A stretch of 7,049 bases of DNA from an uncultured Devosia sp. (GTDB lineage: Bacteria > Pseudomonadota > Alphaproteobacteria > Rhizobiales > Devosiaceae). Numbering within the stretch: position 1 is the first letter of the stretch; every line of letters starts with the position of its first letter. The notes beneath the pieces are model-generated. The model saw only the letters and a list, made by a program, of their open reading frames with translations, ran no database searches and was not told where the DNA came from. The position numbers were made by a program, and so were the translations under genes. This document shows, piece by piece, positions 1-5,144 of the stretch. The DNA is taken from assembly GCA_946480655.1 (NCBI GenBank), contig CAMLKN010000115.1, positions 1 through 7,049 of the forward strand, read 5' to 3'.

Positions 1-14
1 TTGATCTTGCTCAT
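1..14 (-). CDS. 5' end of a minus-strand gene, possibly isocitrate dehydrogenase
   Basis: Only four codons and part of a fifth are inside the window. They read M-S-K-I-(K or N) from an ATG at 14-12, running leftward. The start is credible because AAGGGAG (28-22 on the minus strand) lies 7 nt upstream as a strong Shine-Dalgarno. Alphaproteobacterial NADP-isocitrate dehydrogenases typically begin M(A/S)KIK, and I recall icd lying a few genes from trmJ and rpsD in rhizobia. icd is therefore a reasonable guess, but four residues cannot establish it. The start itself is much better supported than the identity. Confidence 0.45.
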
Positions 15-67
15 CGAATTGCTCCCTTGCAAATACGCATTGCGGCCCTCGGCCTAGTTCGGCCGCC

Positions 68-95
68 CGTATAGCATCACGCACGAAAAGCGCAA
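68..95 (-). promoter_or_regulatory. Candidate sigma70-type promoter for the left-edge gene
   Basis: On the minus strand TGCTATACG gives a -10 hexamer TATACG (73-68) with an upstream TG (extended -10). A weak -35, TTGCGC (95-90), lies 16 nt away. Transcription would start near 61 and leave a leader of about 47 nt before the ATG at 14. That leader contains a small hairpin, CGGCC/GGCCG, at 50-65. The -35 is poor, so this is tentative. Confidence 0.3.
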
Positions 96-105
96 AGACA
101 GGCTG

Positions 106-121
106 GGCAAGGGGGCTTGCC
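106..121 (-). terminator. Stem-loop after the tfoX-like gene, possible terminator
   Basis: GGCAAG (106-111) and CTTGCC (116-121) form a perfect 6-bp stem with a 4-nt loop. On the minus strand it lies 13 nt past the stop codon of the TfoX-domain gene. Only a weak pyrimidine-rich tail (CAGCCTGTCTTT) follows, so it is an imperfect intrinsic terminator. The same GGCAAG/CTTGCC arms recur at 925-952 upstream of the same two-gene unit. Confidence 0.35.
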
Positions 122-134
122 GGATGGCGGGCAG

Positions 135-467
135 CTATTTGGCCGGCAGGGTGTCGACGAAGGCCCGGGCCGTGGCGATCCACCCTTCGAGCGCGTCGTC
201 ATCCTCGATGGCGTCTCCGGCCACGAAGACGAACCCGCCCATGGTGCGGCCATTCATGACCATGGGTGCGGCGCCGGGCCGTTCGAGGGCCGCCGCCATG
301 CCGTCCTTCCCGACGCGGACCAGCAAGGTGCCGTCCTTGATGGGGCAGACCAGCATGTTGCCTCGATGCATGAAGGCCCGCCCGTTGAACATCTTCTTTT
401 CGACCAGGACGAGGTCCGGCGTCAGCGTCCGTATCCGCTCGGAGAGCTCTTCGAGGGCGAGGCTCAT
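135..467 (-). CDS. TfoX/Sxy N-terminal-domain family protein
   Basis: This encodes 110 residues, the usual length of stand-alone TfoX N-terminal-domain proteins. The diagnostic stretch is KKMFNGRAFMHRGNM (about residues 24-38), matching the family pattern K-x-M-F-G-G-x-x-F-x-x-x-G-x-M. It is followed by strands such as GTLLVRVG and a C-terminal helix (EGWIATARAFVDTL). There is no signal peptide or membrane segment, so it is cytosolic. In gamma-proteobacteria the full-length Sxy/TfoX is a competence co-activator. The function of short alphaproteobacterial versions is unknown, and a competence role should not be assumed. Its ATG (467-465) overlaps the stop of the upstream GFA gene in an ATGA, so the two are almost certainly co-translated. 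A GA-rich stretch lies about 8 nt before the start. Confidence 0.88.
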   Translation of the reverse strand: MSLALEELSERIRTLTPDLVLVEKKMFNGRAFMHRGNMLVCPIKDGTLLVRVGKDGMAAALERPGAAPMVMNGRTMGGFVFVAGDAIEDDDALEGWIATARAFVDTLPAK

Positions 468-904
468 CGAGTGCTCTCTCTATATTGTTCGTATTTGGGC
501 AGGTGGTCAGCGATCAGATCCCAAGCCTGATGGCTTCGGGCAAAGATCAATTGGTTGGGCGCGTACCAGTCATTCTGGCCGGCAAAAAGGCCGGCCGGGA
601 CGATGCGCAAATCCGGTGCGCGGGATGAGACCCCAAATATGGTCGTCCCGCATTCGGGGCAGAAGTGACGCGTGAAGGTTGCTCCCGAATCGGCTGGACG
701 GACAAAGGTTTTCGTCAAACCGGAGACCTCCGCATCCGCCTGCCGGAACAGCACGATGGACGAGTGGCCGCTGCCCGAGGCCTTCTGGCAATGGAGGCAG
801 GAACACTGGAACATTGAGATGGGCCGGCCCTTGGCATGAAGCGAAACAGCGCCGCAGTCGCAGGTCGCCGCAAGGTCCAGGTCGGGCATCGGTGTCTTGG
901 TCAT
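464..904 (-). CDS. GFA-family (CENP-V/GFA domain) zinc-binding protein
   Basis: This encodes 146 residues with the complete cysteine pattern of the GFA (glutathione-dependent formaldehyde-activating enzyme-like) fold. C15 and C17 lie in CDCGAV, C34, C36 and C39 in CSCLHC, and C82 and C85 in FCPECGTTIF. In the family these bind a structural zinc and a second zinc. The family name comes from Gfa of Paracoccus, proposed to speed S-hydroxymethyl-glutathione formation. Most small paralogs like this one have no proven substrate, and no formaldehyde-oxidation genes are nearby. It is cytosolic and heads a two-gene operon with the TfoX-domain gene, overlapping it by 4 nt. ATG 904 lacks a clear Shine-Dalgarno. 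An in-frame ATG at 889 (MPDLDL) is an alternative start that would still keep all cysteines. Confidence 0.9.
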   Translation of the reverse strand: MTKTPMPDLDLAATCDCGAVSLHAKGRPISMFQCSCLHCQKASGSGHSSIVLFRQADAEVSGLTKTFVRPADSGATFTRHFCPECGTTIFGVSSRAPDLRIVPAGLFAGQNDWYAPNQLIFARSHQAWDLIADHLPKYEQYRESTR

Positions 905-924
905 GGACCGAGGCTGGCACGCGC

Positions 925-952
925 CTTGCCGCTCGGCAAGCCTTCGCTTGCC
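925..952. repeat. Overlapping alternative hairpins in the divergent intergenic region
   Basis: CTTGCC (925-930), GGCAAG (935-940) and CTTGCC (947-952) stand in a row. The central arm can pair with either flank, giving two mutually exclusive 6-bp hairpins with loops of 4 nt (GCTC) and 6 nt (CCTTCG). The element sits in the 95-bp gap between the GFA gene (minus) and the first acetyltransferase (plus), so it could act in the 5' leader of either transcript. No convincing -35/-10 pair was recognised in this gap. Confidence 0.4.
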
Positions 953-999
953 AAGGACCCGATCTGGCGCAAGAGTGCCGCGCCGGCCGAGGAGTGAGA

Positions 1000-1566
1000 A
1001 TGGCGCTGCGTCCCGATTATCCGCTCATGACAGAACGCCTGCGCCTGCGCCCGTTCACCCGCGGGGATGTCGACGCCGTGTTGGCCTATCGGGGACGCGA
1101 AGACGTTGCCCGTTACCTTTTCGACCCTCCTCTGAGTCGCGACGAATGTGCCCAGGCCATCCAGCAGCGCACAGCCCAGACCAGCTTCGTCGAGGAGGGC
1201 GACCGCATCGTTCTGGCGGTGGAGACGATCGAAGGCGAGACGCTCATCGGCGAGGTTTCGCTGATCTGGCGATCGGCCGAGGCGCGGCAGGGAGAGCTGG
1301 GCTGGATATTCCACCCGGACTTCCACGGGCGAGGCTATGCCACCGAGGCAACCAACGCTCTCCTCGACCTGGGATTCGGGCCGGCCGACCTGCATCGCAT
1401 CTATGCCCGCTGCGACGCCCGCAACGAGCCCTCCTGGCGCTTGATGGAGCGACTGGGGATGCGGCGCGAGGCGCATTTTCGTCAGCACGGCTTGTTCAAG
1501 GGCGCGTGGGACGAAGAGTTCTATTACGCCATTCTGCGCGACGAGTGGCTCTCGCGACGGCATTGA
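1000..1566 (+). CDS. GNAT family N-acetyltransferase (RimJ/RimL-like), first of a pair
   Basis: This encodes a 188-residue single-domain GNAT of the Acetyltransf_3 (RimJ/RimL-like) type. It begins with the usual LRLRPFTRGD strand and helix (residues 14-23). The acetyl-CoA-binding motif A is HGRGYATEA (109-117). The motif B region ARNEPSWRLMERLGM (140-154) has the conserved Asn142, and a family-typical C-terminus reads KGAWDEEFYYAILRDEW. Enzymes of this group acetylate a protein N-terminus or a small amine. The substrate here cannot be told. ATG 1000 is preferred because GAGGAG (989-994) lies 5 nt upstream. The frame stays open for 321 nt further upstream but has no good start there. ATG 1027 (MTERLRL) is a weaker alternative. 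The gene is followed after 119 nt by a paralog. Confidence 0.9.
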   Translation: MALRPDYPLMTERLRLRPFTRGDVDAVLAYRGREDVARYLFDPPLSRDECAQAIQQRTAQTSFVEEGDRIVLAVETIEGETLIGEVSLIWRSAEARQGELGWIFHPDFHGRGYATEATNALLDLGFGPADLHRIYARCDARNEPSWRLMERLGMRREAHFRQHGLFKGAWDEEFYYAILRDEWLSRRH

Positions 1567-1568
1567 GG

Positions 1569-1609
1569 TTGATCTGCGTCAACGAGCGGTCAAATTGGCA
1601 CGATATTCT
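1569..1609 (+). promoter_or_regulatory. FNR/FixK-type box with -10 element upstream of the second acetyltransferase
   Basis: TTGATCTGCGTCAA (1569-1582) fits the FNR/FixK/FnrL consensus TTGA-N6-TCAA and differs from TTGAT-N4-ATCAA at one base. A -10-like TATTCT lies at 1604-1609, which puts transcription start near 1616-1617. The box centre (1575.5) is then at about -41, the class II activator position. There is no -35 hexamer at the standard place, as expected for an activator-dependent promoter. The predicted transcript has a leader of about 70 nt ending at the ATG at 1686. Box and spacing are read directly from the sequence; activation under low oxygen is inferred. Confidence 0.6.
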
Positions 1610-1632
1610 CCTCCCTGTCAGGAACCAGAAGC

Positions 1633-1654
1633 CCCATCCGCCGTTGCGGATGGG
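1633..1654 (+). other. Perfect 9-bp stem-loop in the leader of the second acetyltransferase
   Basis: CCCATCCGC (1633-1641) and GCGGATGGG (1646-1654) pair perfectly around a CGTT loop. No T-run follows, so it is a poor intrinsic terminator for the upstream acetyltransferase. If transcription starts near 1616, the hairpin is inside the 5' leader, 17 nt before the Shine-Dalgarno at 1672, and could stabilise the transcript or modulate its translation. Confidence 0.5.
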
Positions 1655-1685
1655 TGCCTGTGGAACGTTGCGGAGGAAGCTGGCC

Positions 1686-2282
1686 ATGTCGTCCTTGCGT
1701 CTACCTATCGAAACCGCGTCTCTCCTTCTCAGGCCCTTCGAACGCGGTGATATAGACGCAGTCCGGCGCTATCATCTGCTTCCTTCGGTTCAGCGCTATG
1801 TCGATCGCCCCACCCGCTACGACGAAGACGTCGCCGCCGCCGTCGCCACCATGCGCCGGCAGGTCGAATTGCACCGGCCCGGAGATACGCTCACCTTGGC
1901 CGTCGTGCGCAAGGGCGATCGCGCTCTCGTCGGCCAAGTCAGCCTCAAATGGTCCGATGCAACGGCCGGGCAGGGGGAGCTACGGTTCGCCATCGACCCA
2001 GCGGAAAGCGGCAAGGGCTACTTGACGGAGGCCCTGTCGGCCCTGATCGACCTCGCCTTCGATCACTTCCACATCCATCGGCTGATGGTGCGCTGCGACG
2101 GGCGGAGCCACCATTCGATCAAGCTCATGCAGAAGCTGGGCCTGCGGCTCGAAGCGCATTATCGCGAGCATGCCCTGTTCCAGGGCGAGTGGGACGAGGA
2201 GCTGCACTTTGCCATTCTCGACCGGGAATGGCGGCCCAATGCCAAGGTTCTCGAAATGCCCATGCGTGGGCGCGTCGCCTGA
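1686..2282 (+). CDS. GNAT family N-acetyltransferase (RimJ/RimL-like), second of a pair
   Basis: This encodes a 198-residue GNAT of the same type as its upstream neighbour. The two share about 40% identity by eye over the domain, including LRPF..RGD, QGEL, GKGYLTEA (109-116, motif A), HRLMVRCD, and the ending GEWDEEL.FAILDREW. The motif B Asn that is conserved in the first copy (Asn142) is Ser141 here, in RSHHSIKLMQKLGL. The product also has a tail of about 16 residues beyond the domain (RPNAKVLEMPMRGRVA). ATG 1686 is chosen because GGAGGA (1672-1677) lies 8 nt upstream. The frame is open far upstream, but there it is the shadow of the first acetyltransferase. The substrate is unknown. Transcription probably starts at the FNR/FixK-type promoter at 1569-1609 and may read into trmJ 58 nt downstream. 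Confidence 0.9.
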   Translation: MSSLRLPIETASLLLRPFERGDIDAVRRYHLLPSVQRYVDRPTRYDEDVAAAVATMRRQVELHRPGDTLTLAVVRKGDRALVGQVSLKWSDATAGQGELRFAIDPAESGKGYLTEALSALIDLAFDHFHIHRLMVRCDGRSHHSIKLMQKLGLRLEAHYREHALFQGEWDEELHFAILDREWRPNAKVLEMPMRGRVA

Positions 2283-2283
2283 T

Positions 2284-2300
2284 TTGCGCGGCCAGCGCAA
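2284..2300. repeat. 17-bp palindrome between acetyltransferase and trmJ
   Basis: TTGCGC (2284-2289) and GCGCAA (2295-2300) are perfect inverted repeats around GGCCA. The element starts 2 nt after the acetyltransferase stop. With no T-run it is unlikely to be a strong terminator. It could be an operator, a weak intercistronic hairpin, or chance. Confidence 0.3.
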
Positions 2301-2340
2301 TTGAGCTATGTCGCCGCCATTGTTCCCGGATTGGCGGCAC

Positions 2341-3153
2341 ATGGCAGGCACCGACAGCTCACTTCCCATCACTCTCGCGCCCACCCCGGCAATCATCCTT
2401 TGCGAGCCGCAACTGGGTGAGAATATCGGGGCGGCGGCGCGCGCCATGGCCAATTTCGGCCTGTGGGACCTGCGCCTGGTTCGGCCCCGCGATGGCTGGC
2501 CCAATGAGAAGGCCGTCGCCGCCGCGTCGCGCGCCGACCATGTGCTGGAGCGTGTCCGCGTCTTTGAAACGCTCGAAGAGGCAATGGGTGACCTGACGCT
2601 GGTCTATGCCACCACCGCCCGCTCGCGCGACATGCAGAAGGAGGTCTATGGCCCGGAGGAAGCCTCCGTCGCCATGGCCGGCCACATTGCCGGCGGGCAG
2701 AAGGCGGGCCTGCTGTTCGGGCGTGAGCGGTGGGGCCTCCTCAACGACGAGGTCGCCATGGCCGATGCGATCGTGACCCTGCCGGTCGAGGCCGCCTTCG
2801 CCTCGCTCAACATCGCCCAGGCCGTGCTGCTGATGGCCTATGAGTGGCGCCGGACCAGCGAGGCGGGCAGGGCGCTGCCATTTGGCGACAATCTCGCCGA
2901 GGCCGCGCCACGCAGCGAACTGGTCGGCCTCTTCGAGCACCTGGAAAGCGTCCTCGACCAGACCGGCTTCTTCACCACGCCGGACAAGCGCCCGAGCATG
3001 GTCAACAACCTGCGCACCGCGCTCACCCGCGGCCGGTTCACCAGCCAGGAAATCCGCACCCTGCGCGGGGTCATTTCTTCCATCGACCGGCGGCACGAGC
3101 GACCCAATCCCAATCGGATGAAGAAGGCGGAGGACACTGGGGTCAAGGAGTAG
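2341..3153 (+). CDS. trmJ: tRNA (cytidine/uridine-32-2'-O-)-methyltransferase, TrmJ type
   Basis: This encodes 270 residues from the SPOUT (SpoU/TrmH) class, which uses S-adenosylmethionine to 2'-O-methylate RNA. All three SPOUT motifs are present. Motif 1 is EPQLGENIGAAARAMANFG with the key Asn28 and Arg34. Motif 2 is LLFGRERWGL (about 124-133). Motif 3 is SLNIAQAVLLMAYEW (about 155-169), the knot and SAM-binding segment. The C-terminal 90 residues are helical and end in a basic stretch, as in TrmJ, which acts on position 32 of the tRNA anticodon loop. Start choice: ATG 2341 (MAGTDSS) resembles the usual alphaproteobacterial N-terminus. ATG 2308 would add 11 residues (MSPPLFPDWRH), and neither has a good Shine-Dalgarno. 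The gene may be co-transcribed with the upstream acetyltransferase. A CmoA/TrmL-like relative is less likely, given the motif wording and the length. Confidence 0.88.
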   Translation: MAGTDSSLPITLAPTPAIILCEPQLGENIGAAARAMANFGLWDLRLVRPRDGWPNEKAVAAASRADHVLERVRVFETLEEAMGDLTLVYATTARSRDMQKEVYGPEEASVAMAGHIAGGQKAGLLFGRERWGLLNDEVAMADAIVTLPVEAAFASLNIAQAVLLMAYEWRRTSEAGRALPFGDNLAEAAPRSELVGLFEHLESVLDQTGFFTTPDKRPSMVNNLRTALTRGRFTSQEIRTLRGVISSIDRRHERPNPNRMKKAEDTGVKE

Positions 3154-3189
3154 CGCAGCCTTCCCCGATGGCGCCCCACCGACGGTGCC

Positions 3190-3263
3190 GTCCTCGGGGC
3201 TGACCCGAGGACCACCTTCAGTCGGCGCAGGTGGAGAGTGGCCCTCGGATCAAGTCCGAGGGC
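3190..3263. repeat. Double-palindrome intergenic repeat (alphaproteobacterial CCTCGG type)
   Basis: There are two perfect 9-bp stems, each with a 5-nt loop. The first is GTCCTCGGG (3190-3198) with CCCGAGGAC (3204-3212). The second is GCCCTCGGA (3241-3249) with TCCGAGGGC (3255-3263). They share a CCTCGG/CCGAGG core and their centres are 51 bp apart. The pair fills the gap between trmJ and the MFS gene. The core resembles repeat elements scattered between genes in many alphaproteobacteria. Membership in such a family is recalled, not tested. The hairpins could also end trmJ transcripts, although no T-run follows either one. Confidence 0.65.
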
Positions 3264-3321
3264 GGCTTGGCGATTGGCGGCCAAACCGCGCCGAAAACGG
3301 ACACACTCTCCCTTTGACCCT

Positions 3322-3341
3322 TCATCGCCAAAATGCGATGA
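3322..3341 (+). other. 7-bp hairpin just upstream of the MFS start codon
   Basis: TCATCGC (3322-3328) and GCGATGA (3335-3341) pair perfectly around CAAAAT, ending 10 nt before the MFS ATG. It abuts the weak ribosome binding site (GCGGG, 3342-3346) and could affect translation initiation. It may equally be incidental. Confidence 0.3.
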
Positions 3342-3350
3342 GCGGGCATC

Positions 3351-4589
3351 ATGAGCGCACACGCCCCATCCGAGCCCAACAAGCTCGCCTTCAGCTATCC
3401 CGGTTTCCGCTTTTTCTGGCTCACCACGCTGCTGGTCAGCTTTGCGGTCCAGATCATGTCGGTGTCGATTGCCTGGCAGATCTACGACGTCACCGGCAAT
3501 GCGTTTCTGTTGGGGCTGGTGGGGCTCTGCCTGTTCCTGCCGGCGCTGCTGCTGATCCTGGGCACGGGGCTCGCGGCGGACCGCTTCAACCGGCGCGGCA
3601 TCATGGCAATCTGCCTTACAGTGGAGCTGGGCTGTGCCTTGGGGTTCCTGGCGCTGGTCAATGTCCAGGCGCACGAGGTCTGGCCGATCTTTGTCATTCT
3701 CATTGTATTGGGGACGGCGCGGGCCTTCTGGGGGCCGGCGGCACAGTCGCTGGCGCCCAACCTGGTGCCGACCGAGGCGCTCAGCAATGCCATCACGGTC
3801 AACGCCTCGGCCTGGCAGTTCGCCGCTATCACCGGCCCGGCGGTTGGCGGTCTGCTTTACGGCATTTCACCCAGCTTTGCCTTCGGCACCGGCGCCGCGC
3901 TGCTGGTCTGCGCCGTGGTGACCGTGCTGCTGATCCCCAAGCCTGAGAGGCGCGAGTCACACCAGGCGACCAGTCTCGAAACGATGTTCGGCGGCTTCCG
4001 CTACATTTTTGCCAACAAGGTCGTTCTGGGCGCCATTTCGCTCGACATGTTCGCCGTGCTGATGGGCGGGGCGGTGGCGCTGCTGCCGGTCTATACCAAG
4101 GACATCCTGCATGCGGGGCCGGTCGAACTGGGGCTGCTGCGCGCCGCGCCGGGTGTCGGTGCCATCGCCATGGCGCTGTTCCTGACGCGCTTTCCGGTCC
4201 GCGACCATGCGGGCAAGATCCTCTTCCTGTTCGTCGGTCTCTTCGGCGCCTTCACGGTGATCTTCGGTTTTTCAACGACGGTCTGGCTCTCGATTCCCGC
4301 CCTGGCACTGGTGGGAGCCTCCGACATGGTCAGCGTCACCATCCGCGAGACCATCATGCAGCTCTGGACGCCCGAGGAGGTGCGCGGCCGCGTCAATGCG
4401 GTCAATTCGGTCTTCATCGGCGCGTCCAACGAATTGGGCGAGTTCCGCGCCGGGACAGTGGCCCACTTGATCGGCCCGGTGCCGGCCGTGGTCATTGGCG
4501 GGTTCGGCGCCATGGCAGTTGCCGTGATCTGGAGCCGCCTCTTCCCGCAATTGCGTGAGCAGCGGACGCTGGACAAGAAGATGGCCTGA
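3351..4589 (+). CDS. MFS transporter, EntS-like (MFS_3) family
   Basis: This encodes 412 residues with about 12 hydrophobic segments, an inner-membrane major facilitator. Helices are visible at about 21-42, 51-73, 85-104, 110-125, 155-172 and 176-195. After a polar central loop (197-215) there is a second set from about 223 to 395. The inter-helix motif A reads GLAADRFNRRG (73-83), matching G-x-x-x-D-R-x-x-R-R. The stretch TPEEVRGRVNAVNSVFIGASNELGEF (340-365) is characteristic of the MFS_3 group that includes the enterobactin exporter EntS. Efflux of a small molecule by proton antiport is likely, but no siderophore genes are present to name the substrate. ATG 3351 has only a weak GCGGG upstream. 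A cytochrome c gene with its own promoter follows, so this is probably a single-gene transcript. Confidence 0.9.
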   Translation: MSAHAPSEPNKLAFSYPGFRFFWLTTLLVSFAVQIMSVSIAWQIYDVTGNAFLLGLVGLCLFLPALLLILGTGLAADRFNRRGIMAICLTVELGCALGFLALVNVQAHEVWPIFVILIVLGTARAFWGPAAQSLAPNLVPTEALSNAITVNASAWQFAAITGPAVGGLLYGISPSFAFGTGAALLVCAVVTVLLIPKPERRESHQATSLETMFGGFRYIFANKVVLGAISLDMFAVLMGGAVALLPVYTKDILHAGPVELGLLRAAPGVGAIAMALFLTRFPVRDHAGKILFLFVGLFGAFTVIFGFSTTVWLSIPALALVGASDMVSVTIRETIMQLWTPEEVRGRVNAVNSVFIGASNELGEFRAGTVAHLIGPVPAVVIGGFGAMAVAVIWSRLFPQLREQRTLDKKMA

Positions 4590-4590
4590 C

Positions 4591-4604
4591 CATCCGGCCG
4601 GATG
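4591..4604. repeat. 14-bp perfect palindrome after the MFS gene
   Basis: CATCCGGCCGGATG is a perfect palindrome that starts 1 nt past the MFS stop codon. A second short palindrome, GATCGGCGATC, overlaps it at 4604-4614. No T-run follows. It ends 12 nt before the FNR-type box of the cytochrome gene, so it may be a weak 3' hairpin of the MFS transcript or an upstream protein-binding site. Confidence 0.35.
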
Positions 4605-4616
4605 ATCGGCGATCTC

Positions 4617-4657
4617 TTGACCATCGTCAAAACACCCTTTCGTCCACCCTTCACACT
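4617..4657 (+). promoter_or_regulatory. FNR/FixK-type box and candidate promoter of the cytochrome c gene
   Basis: TTGACCATCGTCAA (4617-4630) is a perfect inverted repeat, TTGAC-N4-GTCAA, matching the FNR/FixK consensus TTGA-N6-TCAA. The hexamer 35 nt after the start of the box is CACACT (4652-4657). It keeps only the A at position 2, A at 4 and T at 6 of a -10 element. It is weak on its own but sits at the same offset as TATTCT in the other FNR-type promoter of this window. Start of transcription would be near 4664, with a 60-nt leader. Control of a cytochrome c by an FNR/FixK regulator is a common arrangement in alphaproteobacteria. Confidence 0.55.
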
Positions 4658-4723
4658 CCGTTCGTACCGCCAACCGGAGGCCATGCGGTTTCTGGACCGG
4701 TGCGGATTGTTGAGGAGGATGCG

Positions 4724-5134
4724 GTGTCAAAGACGATGACGGCACTGGCCGGCGTTCTGCTGTTTCTGGGCGCCAGCTCGGCGGGATACGCCCAAGACAA
4801 TCAGATCGGGGCCGACGCCTATACGGCGGCCTGCGCGGTCTGCCACGGCTCGGACGGAAAGGGCGCTGGCGAATTCGCCGACGTGCTGACCGTGGCGCCA
4901 CCGGACCTGACCGTACTCAAGGCCCAGAACGATGATGTCTTTCCCTATCTGGACGTGTTTCAGATCGTGGATGGCCGTACGACGCTGCGTGCGCATGGCA
5001 CGTCGGCAATGCCGATATGGGGGGACACGTTCAAGCGGGAAATCGGCGACGATGCCGGCCCATTCGGATCCGAACTGCTTGTGCGTGCCCGGATCGTGGC
5101 GCTGGTCGACTACATCGAGTCGATCCAGGAATAG
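4724..5134 (+). CDS. Secreted class I c-type cytochrome
   Basis: This encodes 136 residues. A signal peptide (MTALAGVLLFLGASSAGYA, cleavage probably after Ala23) exports it to the periplasm. The heme is attached at CAVCH (37-41) with His41 as axial ligand, and Met96 in SAMPIWGD is the likely second ligand. The C-terminal helix (ARIVALVDYIESIQ) is the usual last helix of class I cytochromes c, so one heme per chain is expected and a role as electron carrier or accessory subunit is likely. The partner oxidase or reductase is not in the window. GTG 4724 is chosen because GAGGAGG (4712-4718) lies 5 nt upstream. GTG 4700 would place that sequence inside the gene, and ATG 4736 is too far from it. 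The gene has its own FNR-type promoter upstream and a terminator downstream. Confidence 0.87.
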   Translation: MSKTMTALAGVLLFLGASSAGYAQDNQIGADAYTAACAVCHGSDGKGAGEFADVLTVAPPDLTVLKAQNDDVFPYLDVFQIVDGRTTLRAHGTSAMPIWGDTFKREIGDDAGPFGSELLVRARIVALVDYIESIQE

Positions 5135-5144
5135 TCGTTGCGAT

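Noticed and set aside
1..14. TTGATCTTGCTCAT, a one-mismatch FNR/FixK-type box
   Set aside because: It coincides with the first codons of the minus-strand gene, and the outermost base of the dyad is wrong.
897..1685. Upstream extension of the second acetyltransferase frame
   Set aside because: The first 263 codons are the out-of-frame shadow of the first acetyltransferase. A good Shine-Dalgarno fixes the start at 1686, so this is not a fusion protein.
3190..3263. CRISPR-like repeats
   Set aside because: There are only two units, each a palindrome with different outer bases, and no regular spacer series or cas genes.
3314..3342. TTGACC as a -35 for the MFS gene
   Set aside because: No acceptable -10 follows at 16-18 bp, and transcription would begin almost at the start codon.
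3185..3946. A 253-codon plus-strand open frame across the repeat and the MFS gene
   Set aside because: It runs through the palindromic repeat and then overlaps the MFS gene in another frame. The product is Gly/Ala/Arg-rich with no family signature.
4683..4739. An 18-residue upstream frame (MRFLDRCGLLRR...) before the cytochrome c gene
   Set aside because: GGAGG lies only 2 nt before its ATG, too close for efficient initiation, and no regulatory peptide pattern is visible.
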